A stretch of DNA of 64,000 bases from Capsicum annuum (lineage: Eukaryota > Streptophyta > Magnoliopsida > Solanales > Solanaceae), in the NCBI RefSeq assembly GCF_002878395.1, contig NW_025861591.1, forward strand, positions 134,486-198,485, given 5' to 3'. A model generated the notes under the pieces. It worked only from the letters and a program-made list of their open reading frames with translations. It ran no database searches and was not told the DNA's origin. The translations under genes were made by a program, and so were the position numbers. The stretch's first letter is position 1; each line of letters starts with the position of its first letter. This document shows positions 1 through 11,426 of the stretch, one piece after another.

Positions 1-809
1 ATGGTTTATGTCGGTTATAGGATCTCTCAGTGTGTGTGTGTTTTCTTGTGTCTATGGTGAATGGTGAAGTGATTTGAAAGTGGAATTATGAAATTTATTC
101 TTTCGGAAGATTTAAATGATATTTGCATTATGAGAATTGATATTCTTGATGAACTGAAAGTGATTGATAAATGACTCACATGTGTTATTGTACTTATTTC
201 ATCCTCTCATGATTATGATGATTTTCTTCGGGCTATGTGAGTCTTTCATACATCCTGAATATTTCTTATAAATATTTATAAAGATGATATTTGTACAACT
301 GCATACACCCCCATATACTCAGTTCCTTTCCATGGTACTGACCCACATCTTCGGATGTGGGCTGCATTTTCATAGAATGTAGGTTTAGGTGCTCAGTTCT
401 TGGTTCGACAGTAATTCTTCGGGCACGCTGTTCTACATCCTCTGTTATGGAAAGTCCTCATGTTTCGAGGATATGATATCTGATGTTAGTTTCACGAATT
501 ATTTACTTTTGATAACTGAGTATGAGTCAGTTGGGGCATGTATCAATGGCTCGCTGGTTTTATTGATTTTTTTAGAGGCTTGTCAGACTAGTATAGATGT
601 TGGGAGTTGACTAATATGTCATATTTTGTTATCTTTCTAAAATTCTTTTATTCTTGGATGATGATTACTTTGTTGATATTTGAGGGTTGTTTATGGAAAC
701 CCCGTTGATTTGTGTTTAACTAAATGAAAATGGCTCAAAGGGTTAGCTTGGGGCTACTCATAGCCTCAAGCACTGTGTAACGCTCTAGGACCCATTTTCC
801 GTGGTGTTA
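1..809 (+). mobile_element. 3' portion of a Ty3/gypsy LTR (different family from the array)
   Basis: This stretch has no coding content. It reads as the 3' part of a gypsy LTR: a region with GTCAGTTGGGGCATGTATC and TTAGAGGCTTGTCAGACTAG (about 530-590), then GGGTTAGCTTGGGGCTACTC and AGCACTGTGTAACGCTC near 740-785, and an end resembling the usual GGGGTGTTACA (GTGGTGTTA at 801-809). The same order of blocks occurs in the 3' part of the array LTRs, so the families are related. The terminal CA is missing, and array sequence starts at 811 in mid-LTR, so the junction is a rearrangement and not a clean insertion. The short open frame at 389-610 has no recognisable domain and I do not call it a gene. 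Confidence 0.7.
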
Positions 810-2045
810 AATCTCAGTACTTTTCTGTCAGTCAATGGAACTCAGTTAATTCAGTCCAGTTTAGTTCAGTAATCCATATTTAGTGTCTTTTTAGATGGGA
901 GTTAAAATTAGTACCGAGTGAACACAAGGATGGGATCACACACTGTCAGATGAGGGTGTGGTTCTTAGAAGTTATCCTTGCATTCTAGAACTATGTAGCC
1001 ATCATAGTTTGAGACATCAACACTGTCAGATGAGGGTTGAAAAGGTGGATAAGCATTGTCAGATGAGGGCCCCACTATTTTCTTTTGAGGACTCTATCAG
1101 ATGAAGGTCACTCACAGCTTGTCCTTACCAGTGGTGCGGTATAGACACCCTTCTAATTGGGTTCACAGATTGGACCCCACCTTAGCAATAGTAGCGTATT
1201 AGAGGCATATCGGTTAGATAACTACTTCCCACAGTTTCAGTCATAGAATTAGGACTGTCAGATATAGTAATTCAGTCTCAGTAATAGTTTTATTGAATTC
1301 AGGACTGTCTGATATAGTAAACACTATTACAGTATGGAACTCAACTAGTTCTATTAGATTCAAGACTATCAGATATAGTCACTCATGCTATCAATCATAT
1401 CAGTCATGTTAGTTATCAGTAAATTCATGTTATCAAGATTTCAGATATAGTTATACCTATTCATGCATATATTCCCACGTTTATATTAGCCAGTTAGCTA
1501 GTATTGTTCATGTATATGAACCCCATTCATTTATCCTACCTTCCATGCATACCAGTACATTCAAAGTACTAATGCATTTGAGTTATGGTATCTTATACCA
1601 TAGGTTCAGAAGAACGAGCTCTAGAGCATCAGTAGCATTATAGTTTCATCAGTTAGAGTTAGTAGTTAGTCCTCATCACTTGACGACATGATCATTTATT
1701 TATTATCTCATTAAGTAAATTATTAGTCGGATTTAGTTGGGGATATGCCCCAATCAACTCCTCATTCTGACAGATTAGTCAGTTAGAGGTTTTCCAGACT
1801 ATGATGTTTAGACTATCTTGTTATTTTAGTTTTGGTTTAGGTATTTCATACCCCATTCAGAGGTTATATCTTTATCAGTCATCATACAGTCTTGAACCTT
1901 ATGTCCTTTTAGTTAATGTTTACACAATCCCACAGTATATTATGCAGTATACAGGTACAGATATCAGTCATGGGTTAGCTTATGACCCTTAGGGTCATGA
2001 GCACCGGGTAGAATTTCAGGTACCAGATTCGGGGTGTTACACACT

Positions 2046-2057
2046 TGGTATCAGAGC
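2046..2057 (+). other. Primer-binding site, exact initiator tRNA-Met type
   Basis: TGGTATCAGAGC lies four bases after the LTR end at 2041. This 12-mer is the standard plant retrotransposon PBS, complementary to the 3' end of initiator tRNA-Met. It fixes the orientation and the 3' end of the LTR. An exact copy recurs at 7901-7912; other units carry one to three mismatches. Confidence 0.9.
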
Positions 2058-2264
2058 CTAAGGTTTAATAGAGTCCTAGGAATTCTGAAAGTCGTATTTA
2101 GTAGAATCTTATGCATGGCTGTATAGCACGCCACACATATGGACAGGAGGCTGCGAGGTGTTTTAGGAAAAGTTTCCATTCTTTCACTATTCATGTCGTG
2201 CGAGTGAGTATGAGCTCCAATTAAACACTGTGTAAACTCCAAGTTTCTCTTCCATTTGTAGAAT

Positions 2265-2559
2265 ATGCCTCCAAAGAGGACTAAGCGAAGAGGAATGGTA
2301 GACCATCCAGAACCCCTGCCCGTCTAGCAAGATCCTATGGATGAAGAAGTCTCCCACGCTGAGTTCAGAGAAACTTTCTCCATCGTAGGTCATTCTGTGG
2401 AAGCCCAAAATGAATGCCCAGCTATTGTTTCAACCAATCCAGTGGCCAATACGGCTGCTTCCTAGATTTGGGATTTCACCGGAATACACTCTCCATTTTT
2501 TACTAGGTCTAAGTCAGCTGTGGACCCCAGGAGTTTTTTGATCAGGTATAGAAAATTAA
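2265..2559 (+). pseudogene. gag: Truncated gag, unit 0
   Basis: An ATG follows TTCCATTTGTAGAAT. The frame reads as the N-terminus of a plant gypsy Gag: a basic MPPKRTK start, a middle HAEFRETF segment, then SPFFTRSKSAVDPRSF and RKL, equivalent to the familiar gypsy motif of the type NPPxFxGSKxxEDPxxF. It is 98 codons long with stops at codons 21 (TAG) and 67 (TAG). It ends where the next LTR begins at 2560, so the capsid core and zinc knuckle are absent. It cannot make a functional Gag. Confidence 0.85.
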
Positions 2560-5512
2560 TGTATACCCCAAATGATGTTTATTCCATGAGGAATTTTTAA
2601 TAAGCTTTCCATCAATATAAAATTCAATAAGATTTCCATCGATATAAAATTCACCCAAATTCGATAACAGGGTAAGAATTTATGACTATTTCAAGTTCCT
2701 ATCGTAAAACAACACCATATTAGTCAGTGGCGCGTTGTTCCATTGGATAAAATGCAAATTATAAAATACTAGTATGGATCTACAATAGTGGTGCATCACT
2801 CTAAACTTCTAGGTCGTAATAAAGTGGCAACGCTATGGCTCGGCATAGTGCCATCCCTTAATTTCCCAGTTGTCAAATCCCAGTGACATGGCGCGAAAGC
2901 GCCAAGTTGCAACAAAGGTCCAGTTCGGAAAATTTTTACTCAAATTAAAAGACGCATCCAGGGTTAAAATGGTTAATTTCCCATCCCTATTTAATCCCTT
3001 TAACACAAGATTCACATATTTGGAACCCAAAATATACCATTTTCTCTCTATTTTCTCTCAATAACCAGCTAGGGTTTCAATTGGGGAATCAATTTCAAGA
3101 AAGTCTCTCCATCAATCCTTGCTAAATTGAGAACTAAGGTATGTCATGTGTTGATTCATAGGTCTGTCTCACCCAAGAAGCTTAAGAATCTCTTTGCAAA
3201 ATCAAAGATTTGGGTATTTGTGAATGTTCAAGTTTCAAATTGAATTGAAATTCATGTTCATGATGTTGTCTGGTCTTGTTCAATGTTTTAAATTACATAT
3301 TCCAGTGATTGACCCTAGTATGCGATGATTTGCATAATAATCATGATAAACCCCCTTCAATTTACAAGTTAATTGATGTATACTTGATTATTACATATGT
3401 TGATGATTGTATAACTAAAGTATGCTCTCCACATATTTGAACAAATGCCTATATGAATGAAAACAGCTATACTGGTATGATATTATAAAATCCCCATTCA
3501 TGTATAAGTTGTGTATGTCAAGTGTTTGATGAAATATCTTAGTCAATGGATTATATATTATTGATGTTAGTCATGTATTCAAGAATATCATGCCTTGTCA
3601 GTTTCCTTTCTTCGAGTTCTGCAGGTACTTGAGCCCAAAAAAAATATAGTTATGTACCTAGCTTTAGTGTCATGTTTTCATGATATCATCAATCAAGACA
3701 TGATCCATAGAACTCAGTAAGTCATATGACTCGGGAAAGCTCAATAATACAGTTATCTTAGTACTATACCATTAGTCAATGGAACTCAGTTAATTCAGTC
3801 CAGTTTTGTAATCCATGTTCTGAGTCAATTCAGAAGGGAGTTGAAATTAGAGCACCTAGTGAACCCAAGGATGGGAACACACACTTTCAGATGAGGGTTT
3901 GATTCTTAGTAGTCATCCCTACATTATAGAACTATATAGCCAGCATAGGTTGAGACATCAACACTGTCAGATGAGGGTTGATGAGGTGGATACGCACTGT
4001 TAGATGAGGGCCCTACTATTCTCTTTGGGGGACACTGTCAGATGAGGGTCACTCACAACTTATCCTTACCAGTGGTGCGGTATTGACACCCTTCCAATTG
4101 GGGTTACAGATTAGACCCCGACTCAACCATAATGGCATATTAGGGGCATATCAGTTAGATAACTACTTTCCACAATTTAAGTAATAGAATCAGGACTATA
4201 AGATATAGTCATTCAGTCTATGTAATAAAACTCAGATAGTTCTACAGAATTTAAGATTGTCAGATACAGTCAACTCAGACACAGTATGGAACTCAGCTAG
4301 CTCCATCAGTTTTAGGACTCTCAGATATAGTCAATCATGCTATCGGTTATATCAGTAATTATAATTTAGTTATCAGAGTTATGATTAAATTTATGTTATC
4401 ACAATTTTAGAAATAGTTACTAGATATTTATGCATGTATTTTCATGTTCAGATTAGTCAGTTAGCCAGTATTGGTCATGCATATGAACCCTGTGCATTTA
4501 TCCTACCTTCCATGCATACTAGTACATTCAAAGTACTGACGCATTTGCGTTATGGTGTCTTATACCATAGGTTCAGAAGAATGAGCTCTAGAGCATCAGT
4601 AGCATTCCAGTCTCAGTAATTAGAGTTTACAGTTAGTCCTTATCTCTCAAAGACATGATTCAATATTTATTATCTTATTAAGTAATTTATTAGTCGGAGT
4701 TAGTTGGGGACATGCCCTATCAACTTCTTATTCAGACAGTTCAGTTAGTTAGAGGCTTTCCAGACTATCATGTTATTTCAATTTTGTTTTGGGTATTTCA
4801 TACCCCATTTAGATGTTATACCTTTATTAGTTATCTTACAGTCTTGAGCCTTATAGCCTTTCAATTTATATTTTGACAATCATATACCATATTATGCACT
4901 ATACAAGTACAAATATCAGTCATGGGTTAGCTTGTAGTCTTTCTGGGTGATAATCATCGTGTAGCTTTTCGGGTACCATATCCAGGGTGTTACAAACTTT
5001 GTATCAGAGCCTAAGGTTCAATACAATCTTGGGAAGTGTGAATGCCACATCTAGTAGAATCTTGTGCATGGGTGTATAGTGCACCACACTTATGGACAGA
5101 TGGCTAAGAGGTGTTTTAGGAAAAGTTTCCCTTCTATCAGTATTTATGTCGTGCGAGTGAGTATGAGCACCAATTAAACTCTGTGCCTAATCTAAGTTTC
5201 TCTTTCGTTTGTAAAATATGCCTTCAAAGAGGACTAAGGAAAGAGGAATGGTAGACAAGACAGAATCCCAGTCCGTCTAGCTAGATCCTCCGGATGAACA
5301 TATCTCCCACGCTGAGTTCAGAGTAGCTTTCATCACTGTAGTTTATTTTGTGGCAGCCCAAAATGAATGCCCAGCTGTTGTTTTTGCCAATCCAGTGGCC
5401 ACTACTACTGCTGCCAGGATTTGATATTTCACCCGAATGAATCCTCCATCTTTTACAAGGTATAAGTAAAATGAGGACCCCAGGAGTTTCTTGATAAGAT
5501 GTAGAAAGTTTT
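2560..5512 (+). mobile_element. Array unit 1 (full-length class)
   Basis: LTR 2560-4994, interior 4995-5512. About 60 bp just inside the LTR 5' end are missing compared with other units (TGTATACCCCA runs directly into AATGATG). A promoter-like TATTTAAT lies at 2989-2996 and a donor-like AAG|GTATGT at 3136-3144. The PBS is TTGTATCAGAGC (4999-5010), one mismatch from the standard. Confidence 0.88.
5218..5512 (+). pseudogene. gag: Truncated gag, unit 1
   Basis: ATG at 5218 after GTAAAAT; the usual TAG acceptor is mutated to TAA. The Gag N-terminal reading frame is kept, with stops at codon 21 (TAG), at the conserved Trp before the FTRMN segment (TGA) and near the SxDEDP segment (TAA). It terminates at the LTR boundary at 5513. 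Confidence 0.82.
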
Positions 5513-6155
5513 TGTAATACCCCGAAGTTTCCTAACTATATTTTTTTGTCCCAAGAATGTCAAGTGCTAGCTTCTAAATTGAATAATGTTTATTCCATGA
5601 GGAATTTTAAAGATTTTTACGATTTTTTCATGTGGTAAATTCAATAAATTTTCCACCGATATAACATTCACCTCAATCCGATAACCTGGTAAGAAGTTAT
5701 GACTATTTCAAGTTCCCATCGTAAAACATCGCCGTACTAGTCAGTGGAGCGCCGCACCTCAGGAGAAAATGGTAATTGTCAAATTCCAGTAGGGGTCCGC
5801 GATAGTGGTGCATCACTCTAAACTTCTAGGTCGCAAATAAAGTGGTAAGGCGATAGCTCCACATTGTCCCTTCCCTCAATTTGCCAGTTGTCAAATACTA
5901 ATGACACGGTGCGATAGTGCCAAGTCACGCCAGGGGTCCAGTTTTGGAAATTTTTACTAAAATTAAAGAAATATCTAGGGTTAAAGGGGTCAATTTCTCA
6001 CCCCTATTTAACCCATTTAACATGAGATTCAGCTATTTAGAATCCAAAATATACTAGTTTCTCTTAATTTTCTCTCAAGATCAACCAAGGGTTTCAATTG
6101 GGGTTTCATTTTCAAGAATGTCTCTCCGTCAATCTTTGGAAAATCATGAACTAAG

Positions 6156-8116
6156 GTATGTCAAGTGTTTATTCATGGGTCTCTCTAACCCAAAAATCTC
6201 AAGAATCTCTTTTCAAAATCCAAGATTTGGGTAGTTGTGAATGTTCATGATTTAAATTGAATTAAAATTCATGTTCATGATGTTGTGTGGTCTTGGTTCA
6301 TGTTTTAAATTACTTATTCCAATGATTAACCCAAGTATGTGATGATTTGCATAATAATCAAGATAAAACCCCTTCAATTTACATGTGTTGATGATTGTAT
6401 AACTAAAGCATGCCCTCCACATGTTTGAACAAATGCCTATGTGAATGAAAAATGCCATACTGGTATGATATTATGAAATCCATATTTATTTATAAGTTAT
6501 GTATGTCAAGTGTTTGATAAAATGTCTTAGTCAATGGATTATATATTGTTGATATTAGTCGTGTTTTCAAGAATGTCATGCCTTGTCAGTTTCCTTCTAT
6601 CGATTCCTGGGGGCACTTGTACCCAAAAAAAATATAGATGGGTGCCTAGCTTTAGTGTCATATTCTCATGATATGCTTCATCAAGCCATGATCCATAGAA
6701 CTCTATCAGTCATATAACTCAGGAAAGATCAATAATATAGTAATCTAAGTACAATTCCATCAGTCAACCGAACTCAGTTAATTCAATCCAGTTTAGTTCA
6801 ATAATGAATGTTCAGTGTCTATTTAGATGGGAGTTGAAATTAGCACTGAGTGAACCCAAGGATGGGAACATACATTGTCTGCTGAGGTGGTGATTCTTAG
6901 AAGTCATCCTTGCATTCTAGAATTATGTAGCCAGCATAGGCTAACACATCAATGCTGTTAGATGAGGGTTGATAAGGTGGATAAGCACTGTAATATGAGG
7001 GCCCCACCATTCTCTTTTGGGGAAACTGTCCGATGATGGTCACTCATAGCTTGTCCTTACCAGTGGCGCGGTATTGACACCTTTCCAATTGCGGTTTCAA
7101 ATTGGACCACAACTTAGCCATAATGGCGTATTAGGGGCATGTCGGTTAGATAACTACTTCCTACAGTTTCATTTATAGAATCAGGAATGTCAGATACAGT
7201 TATTCAGTCTCATTAATAAAACTCGGATAGTTCTACAGAATTAAGAACAGTTACATACAGTATACTCTGATATAGTAAGAAACTCAGCTAGTTCTATCAC
7301 ATTCAGGAGTGTCAAATATAGTCAATCATGCTATCAGTTATATCATTCATTAGAATTCAGTTATGAGTCATGTTAGTTATCAGTATATTCATGTTATCAC
7401 AATTTTAGATATAGTTACTACGTATTTATGCATGTATTCTCATGTTCATATTAGTCAGTTAGCCAGTATTGTTCATGCATATGAACCCCATGCATTTAGC
7501 CTACCTTCCATACATACCAATAAATTCAAAGTACTGATGCATTTTTTTTACGGTGTCTTATGCCATAGGTTCAGAAGTACGAGCTCTAGAGCATCAACAG
7601 AATTTCCGTCTTAGCAGTTAGAGTTTGTAGTTAGTCCTCATCCCTCGAGGACATGATCATTCATTTATTATCATGTTATTTTAGTTTTCTTTGGGTATTT
7701 CATACCCCATTCAGATGTTATATCTTTATCAGTTATCTTACACTCTTGAACCTTTAGGCATTTCAGTTCTTGTTTTCAAAATCATACAGTATATTATGCA
7801 GTATAAAGGTACAGATATTAGTCATGTGTTAGGTTGTGGTCCCTCAGGGTCATGAGCATTGTATAGCATTCCGGGTACCAGATCTGAGGTATTACAAACT
7901 TGGTATCAGAGCCTAAGGTTCAATAGAGTCCTAGGAAGTCTGAAAGCTGCATCTAGTAAAATCTTATGCATCTATGCATAGCGCGCCCCACTTATGGACA
8001 GGAAGCTGGGAGGTGTTTTAGGAAAAGTTTCCCTTTTTTCAGTATTTATGTCATGCGATTGAGTATGAACTCCAATTAAACTCTCTATCTAATACAATTT
8101 TCACTTTCATTTGTAG
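6156..8116 (+). other. Putative leader intron across the LTR end and PBS (unit 2)
   Basis: The donor reads CTAAG|GTATGT at 6156 and the acceptor TTTCATTTGTAG ends at 8116, four bases before the gag ATG at 8120. The span would remove the 3' part of the LTR and the PBS from a spliced leader. The same pair occurs in unit 7 (18304-20366), unit 8 (21301-23398), unit 10 (26614-28688), unit 14 (33494-35568) and unit 16 (38119-41179). The sites are seen; splicing is inference. Confidence 0.45.
7901..7912 (+). other. Primer-binding site, exact
   Basis: TGGTATCAGAGC follows the LTR end ATTACA at 7896 by four bases. It marks the interior of unit 2. Confidence 0.9.
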
Positions 8117-8119
8117 AAT

Positions 8120-8407
8120 ATGCCTCCAAAAAGGACTAAGGAAACACAAAGGTAGACCAGCTAGAACCCCAGCCCATCTAGCCAGATCCTCTAGATGAAC
8201 ACATCTCCCACGTTGATTTTAAAGCAGCTTTTACCACTTTAGTTCATTCTGTGGCAGCCTAAAATGAGTGCCCAACTATTGTTTTGGCCAATCCAGTAGC
8301 CTATACTACTGCTGCCAGGAGAATTCACCCGAAGAACCCTCCATCTTTTACTAGGCATATGTCAGATGAGGACCACAGGAGTTTCTTGATCAGATGTAGA
8401 AAGTTAC
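8120..8407 (+). pseudogene. gag: Truncated gag, unit 2
   Basis: ATG at 8120 directly after the acceptor-like TTTGTAGAAT. A frameshift occurs about ten codons in, where other units read ERGMVD. TAG is at the codon-21 position and a TAA lies at the position of the conserved Gln after the VAA segment. The fragment stops at the LTR boundary at 8408. Confidence 0.8.
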
Positions 8408-11400
8408 TATAATACCAAGAAGGTTCCTAACTATATTTTTTTAATCCCAAGAGTATCAAGTGCTAGCTTCTAAATTGAATGATGTTTATTCCATAAGGAA
8501 TTTATAATAATCCTTCCATCGATTTAAAATTCAATAATCTTTACATCGGTATAAAATTCACCTAAATTAGACTACCGGGTAAGAAGTTATGACATTTTTA
8601 AGTTCCCATCGTAAAACAGCGCCATATAAGTCAGTGGCACTCTATGCCACAGGAGAAAATAGTAGTTGTCAAATTCTAGTAGGGCTCCACAATAGTGGCA
8701 TATCACTCTAAACTTCTAGGTTGCAAATGAAGAGGCAACGCGATGGCTCCACATTGTGTCATCCCTCAATTTCCCAGTTGTCAAATTCTAGTGACACGAT
8801 ACGATAGCACCAAGTCACGCAAGGGGTCCAGTTTGCAAAGTTTTTACTAAAATAAAAAGACTCATCCAGGGTTAAACGGGTCAATTTGTCACCCCTATTT
8901 GATTCCTTTAACACAAGATTTAGCTGTTTAGAACCCAAAATATACTAGTTTCTATCAATTTTCTCCAAGAAGAAGCTAGGGTTTTAACTTGGAATTCAAT
9001 TTCAAGAAAGATTCTCCATCAATCTTCGCTAAATCAAGAAGTAAGGTATGTCATGTGTTGATTCATGGGTCTCTCTCACCCAAAAAGCTCAAGAATCTCT
9101 TTTCAAAATCTAAGATTTGGGTATTTGTGAATGTTCATGATTGAAATTCTTGTTCTTGATGTTGTGTGGTCTTAGTTCATGTTTTGAATTAGATATTCCA
9201 ATGATTAACCCTAGTATGTGATGATTTGCATAATAATCATGATAAAACCACTTCAATTTACAAGTTGGTTGATGTATCTTTGATTATTACATGTGTTGGT
9301 GATTTTATAACTAAAGCATGCTCTCCACATGTTTGAACAAATACCTATGTAAATGTAAAATACCTTACTGGTATGATATTATGAAATCCACATTCATGTA
9401 TAAGTTATGAATGTCAAGTGTTTGATAAAATAACTTAGTCAATGGATTATATATTGTTGATGCTAGACATGTATTCAAGAATGTCATGCCTTGTCGGTTT
9501 CCTTCAATCGAGTCCTGCGGGTACTTGTACCCAAAAAAAATTTAGTTGTGTGCCTAGATTTAATGTCATGTTTTCAAGATATCCTCAGTCAAGCCATGAT
9601 CCATAGAACTCAGACAGTCATGAGACTTAGTAAAGCTCAGTAATACAGTAATCTCAGTACAATTCTGTTAGTTATTGGAACTTAGTTAATTCAGTCCAGT
9701 TTAGTTCTGTAATCCATGTTCAGTGTCTATTTAGATGGAAGTTGAAATTAGCACCGACTAAACCTAAGGATGGGAACACACACTGTCAGATGAGGGTGTG
9801 ATACTCGAAAGTCATCCTTGCATTCTGGAATTATGTAGCCATCATAGGTTGAGACATCTAGATTATTAGATGAGGGTTGATGAGTTGGATAAGCCCTATA
9901 ATATGAGGGCCCCACCATTATCTTTTCAGGACACTGTCAGATGAGGGTCACTCATAACTTGTCCTAACAGTGGCGCGCTATTGAAACCCTTCCTATTAGG
10001 GTTACAAATTGGACCCCAACTTAGCCATAATGGTGATAAGAGGCATGTCGGTTAGATAACTACTCCTACTGTTTCAGTTATAGAATTAGGACTATTAGAT
10101 ACAGTCATTCAGTCTCAGTAGTAGAACTCAGATAGTTTTATCGAATTTAGTACTGTCAGATATAGTCAACTCAGATACAGTACGGAACTCAGCTAATTGC
10201 ATTAAATTCAGGACTGTTAGATTTAGTCAATCATGTCATCTGTTATATCAGTTATTAGAATTTAGTTATCAGATATGTTAGTTGTCAGTAAATTTTTGTT
10301 ATCACAATTTATGATATAGTTACTACATATTCAAGCATGTATTCTCACATTCATATTAGTCAGTTAACTAGTATTGTTCATGAATATGAACCCTGTGCAT
10401 TTACCTTACCTTCCATGAATACCAGTAATTCATAGTACTGATGCATTTGCGTTATGGTGTCTTGTACCATAGGTTCAGAAGAACGTGCTCCATAGCATTA
10501 GTAGCATTCCAGTTTAAGCAGTTAGAGTTAGCAGTTAGTCCTTATCTCTCGAGGGCAAGATCATTTATTATTATCTCATTAAGTAATTTATTAGTTAGAT
10601 TTAGTTTGGGACATGTCCCATCAACTCTTCATTCAAATAGTTCAGTTAGTTAGAGGCTTTCTAAGCTATCATGTTTAGACTATCATGTTATTTTAGTTTT
10701 GTTTTGGGTATTTCATACCCCATTCAGATGTAATATCTTTATTATTTATCTTACTGTCTTGAACCTTATGGCCTTTCAGTTCATGTTTTCACAATTGTAC
10801 AATATATTATGCAGTATACAGGTACAAATATCAGTCATGGGTTATCTTGTGGTCCCTCAGGGTCCTGAGCACTGTGTAGCATTTCGGGTGCCTAATACGG
10901 GGTGTTACAAACTTAGTATCAGAGCCTAAGGTTCAATTGAGTCCTCAGAAGTTAGAAACCCACATCTAGTAGAACCTTATTCATAAGTATGTAGCGTGCC
11001 ACACTTATGGACAGGTGGCTGTGAGGTGTTCCAGGAAAAGTTTCCCATCATTCATTATTTATGTAGTGTGAGTGAGTATAAGCTCTAATTAAACTCTCTG
11101 TCCAATTCAAGTTTTTTTTCATTTAAAGAATATACCTCTAAAGAGGACTAAGGCAAGAAGAATGGTAGACCTTCCAGAACCGCAGCCCGTCTAGCCAGAT
11201 TCTTTGGATAATAACATCACCCATGCTGAGTTTAGAGCAGCTTTCACCACTGTAGTTCACTCTGTGGTATCCCAAAATGAATGCCCAGGTATTTTTTTGG
11301 CAAATCCAGTGACTAATACTACTGCTGCCAAGATTTGGGATTTTACCTGAATGAACCCTCCACCTTTTACTAGGTCTAATTCAGATGAGGACCCCCGGAG

Positions 11401-11426
11401 TTTCTTGAATAGGTGTAGAAAGTTAC
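8408..11426 (+). mobile_element. Array unit 3 (full-length class)
   Basis: LTR 8408-10909, interior 10910-11426. The first two bases are TA instead of TG, so the terminal dinucleotide is mutated. The donor-like AAG|GTATGT is at 9046. The PBS at 10914-10925 is TAGTATCAGAGC. The acceptor-like site before gag is destroyed (TTTAAAG). Confidence 0.87.
11132..11426 (+). pseudogene. gag: Truncated gag, unit 3, start lost
   Basis: The start codon position reads ATA. The N-terminal Gag frame continues with TAG at codon 21 and a recognisable MNPPPFTRSNSDEDP-type segment before the LTR boundary at 11427. Confidence 0.8.

Larger units (their letters stand above)
811..2559 (+). mobile_element. Array unit 0: 5'-truncated LTR, PBS and gag remnant
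   Basis: The unit begins in mid-LTR, about 1.2 kb into the array LTR, next to the foreign LTR at the left edge. The LTR ends at 2041 with GGGGTGTTACA. The interior runs 2042-2559 with an exact PBS at 2046-2057 and a gag remnant from 2265. Four copies of a CTGTCAGATGAGGG motif (943, 1023, 1056, 1093) and three of a GACTGTCAGATATAGT motif (1253, 1303, 1364) are easy to read here and serve as the reference for the other units. Confidence 0.85.
5513..8407 (+). mobile_element. Array unit 2 (full-length class)
   Basis: LTR 5513-7896, interior 7897-8407. The LTR starts TGTAATACCCCGAAG. It lacks the stretch around 7672 that in other units holds the GGGGACATGCCCC inverted repeat. The PBS is exact. 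Both donor-like (6153-6161) and acceptor-like (8111-8116) sites are intact. Confidence 0.88.

Noticed and set aside
2046..2057. tRNA-Met gene fragment
   Set aside because: The 12-base match is explained by the primer-binding site immediately after an LTR. No cloverleaf can be drawn around it.
2833..3030. Recurrent minus-strand open frame in the LTR 5' third (2833, 17965, 29289, 33170, 36174)
   Set aside because: It covers the promoter-like region on the opposite strand. Length and start vary between units and frameshifts are common, so it is a chance frame in a repeated sequence.
7363..7614. Repeated + strand open frames in LTR 3' halves (4434, 7363, 13239, 19553, 34743 and others), with similar peptides
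   Set aside because: They recur because the LTR recurs. They begin at unrelated ATGs, carry no known domain, and the reading frame breaks in other units, so selection for a protein is not supported.
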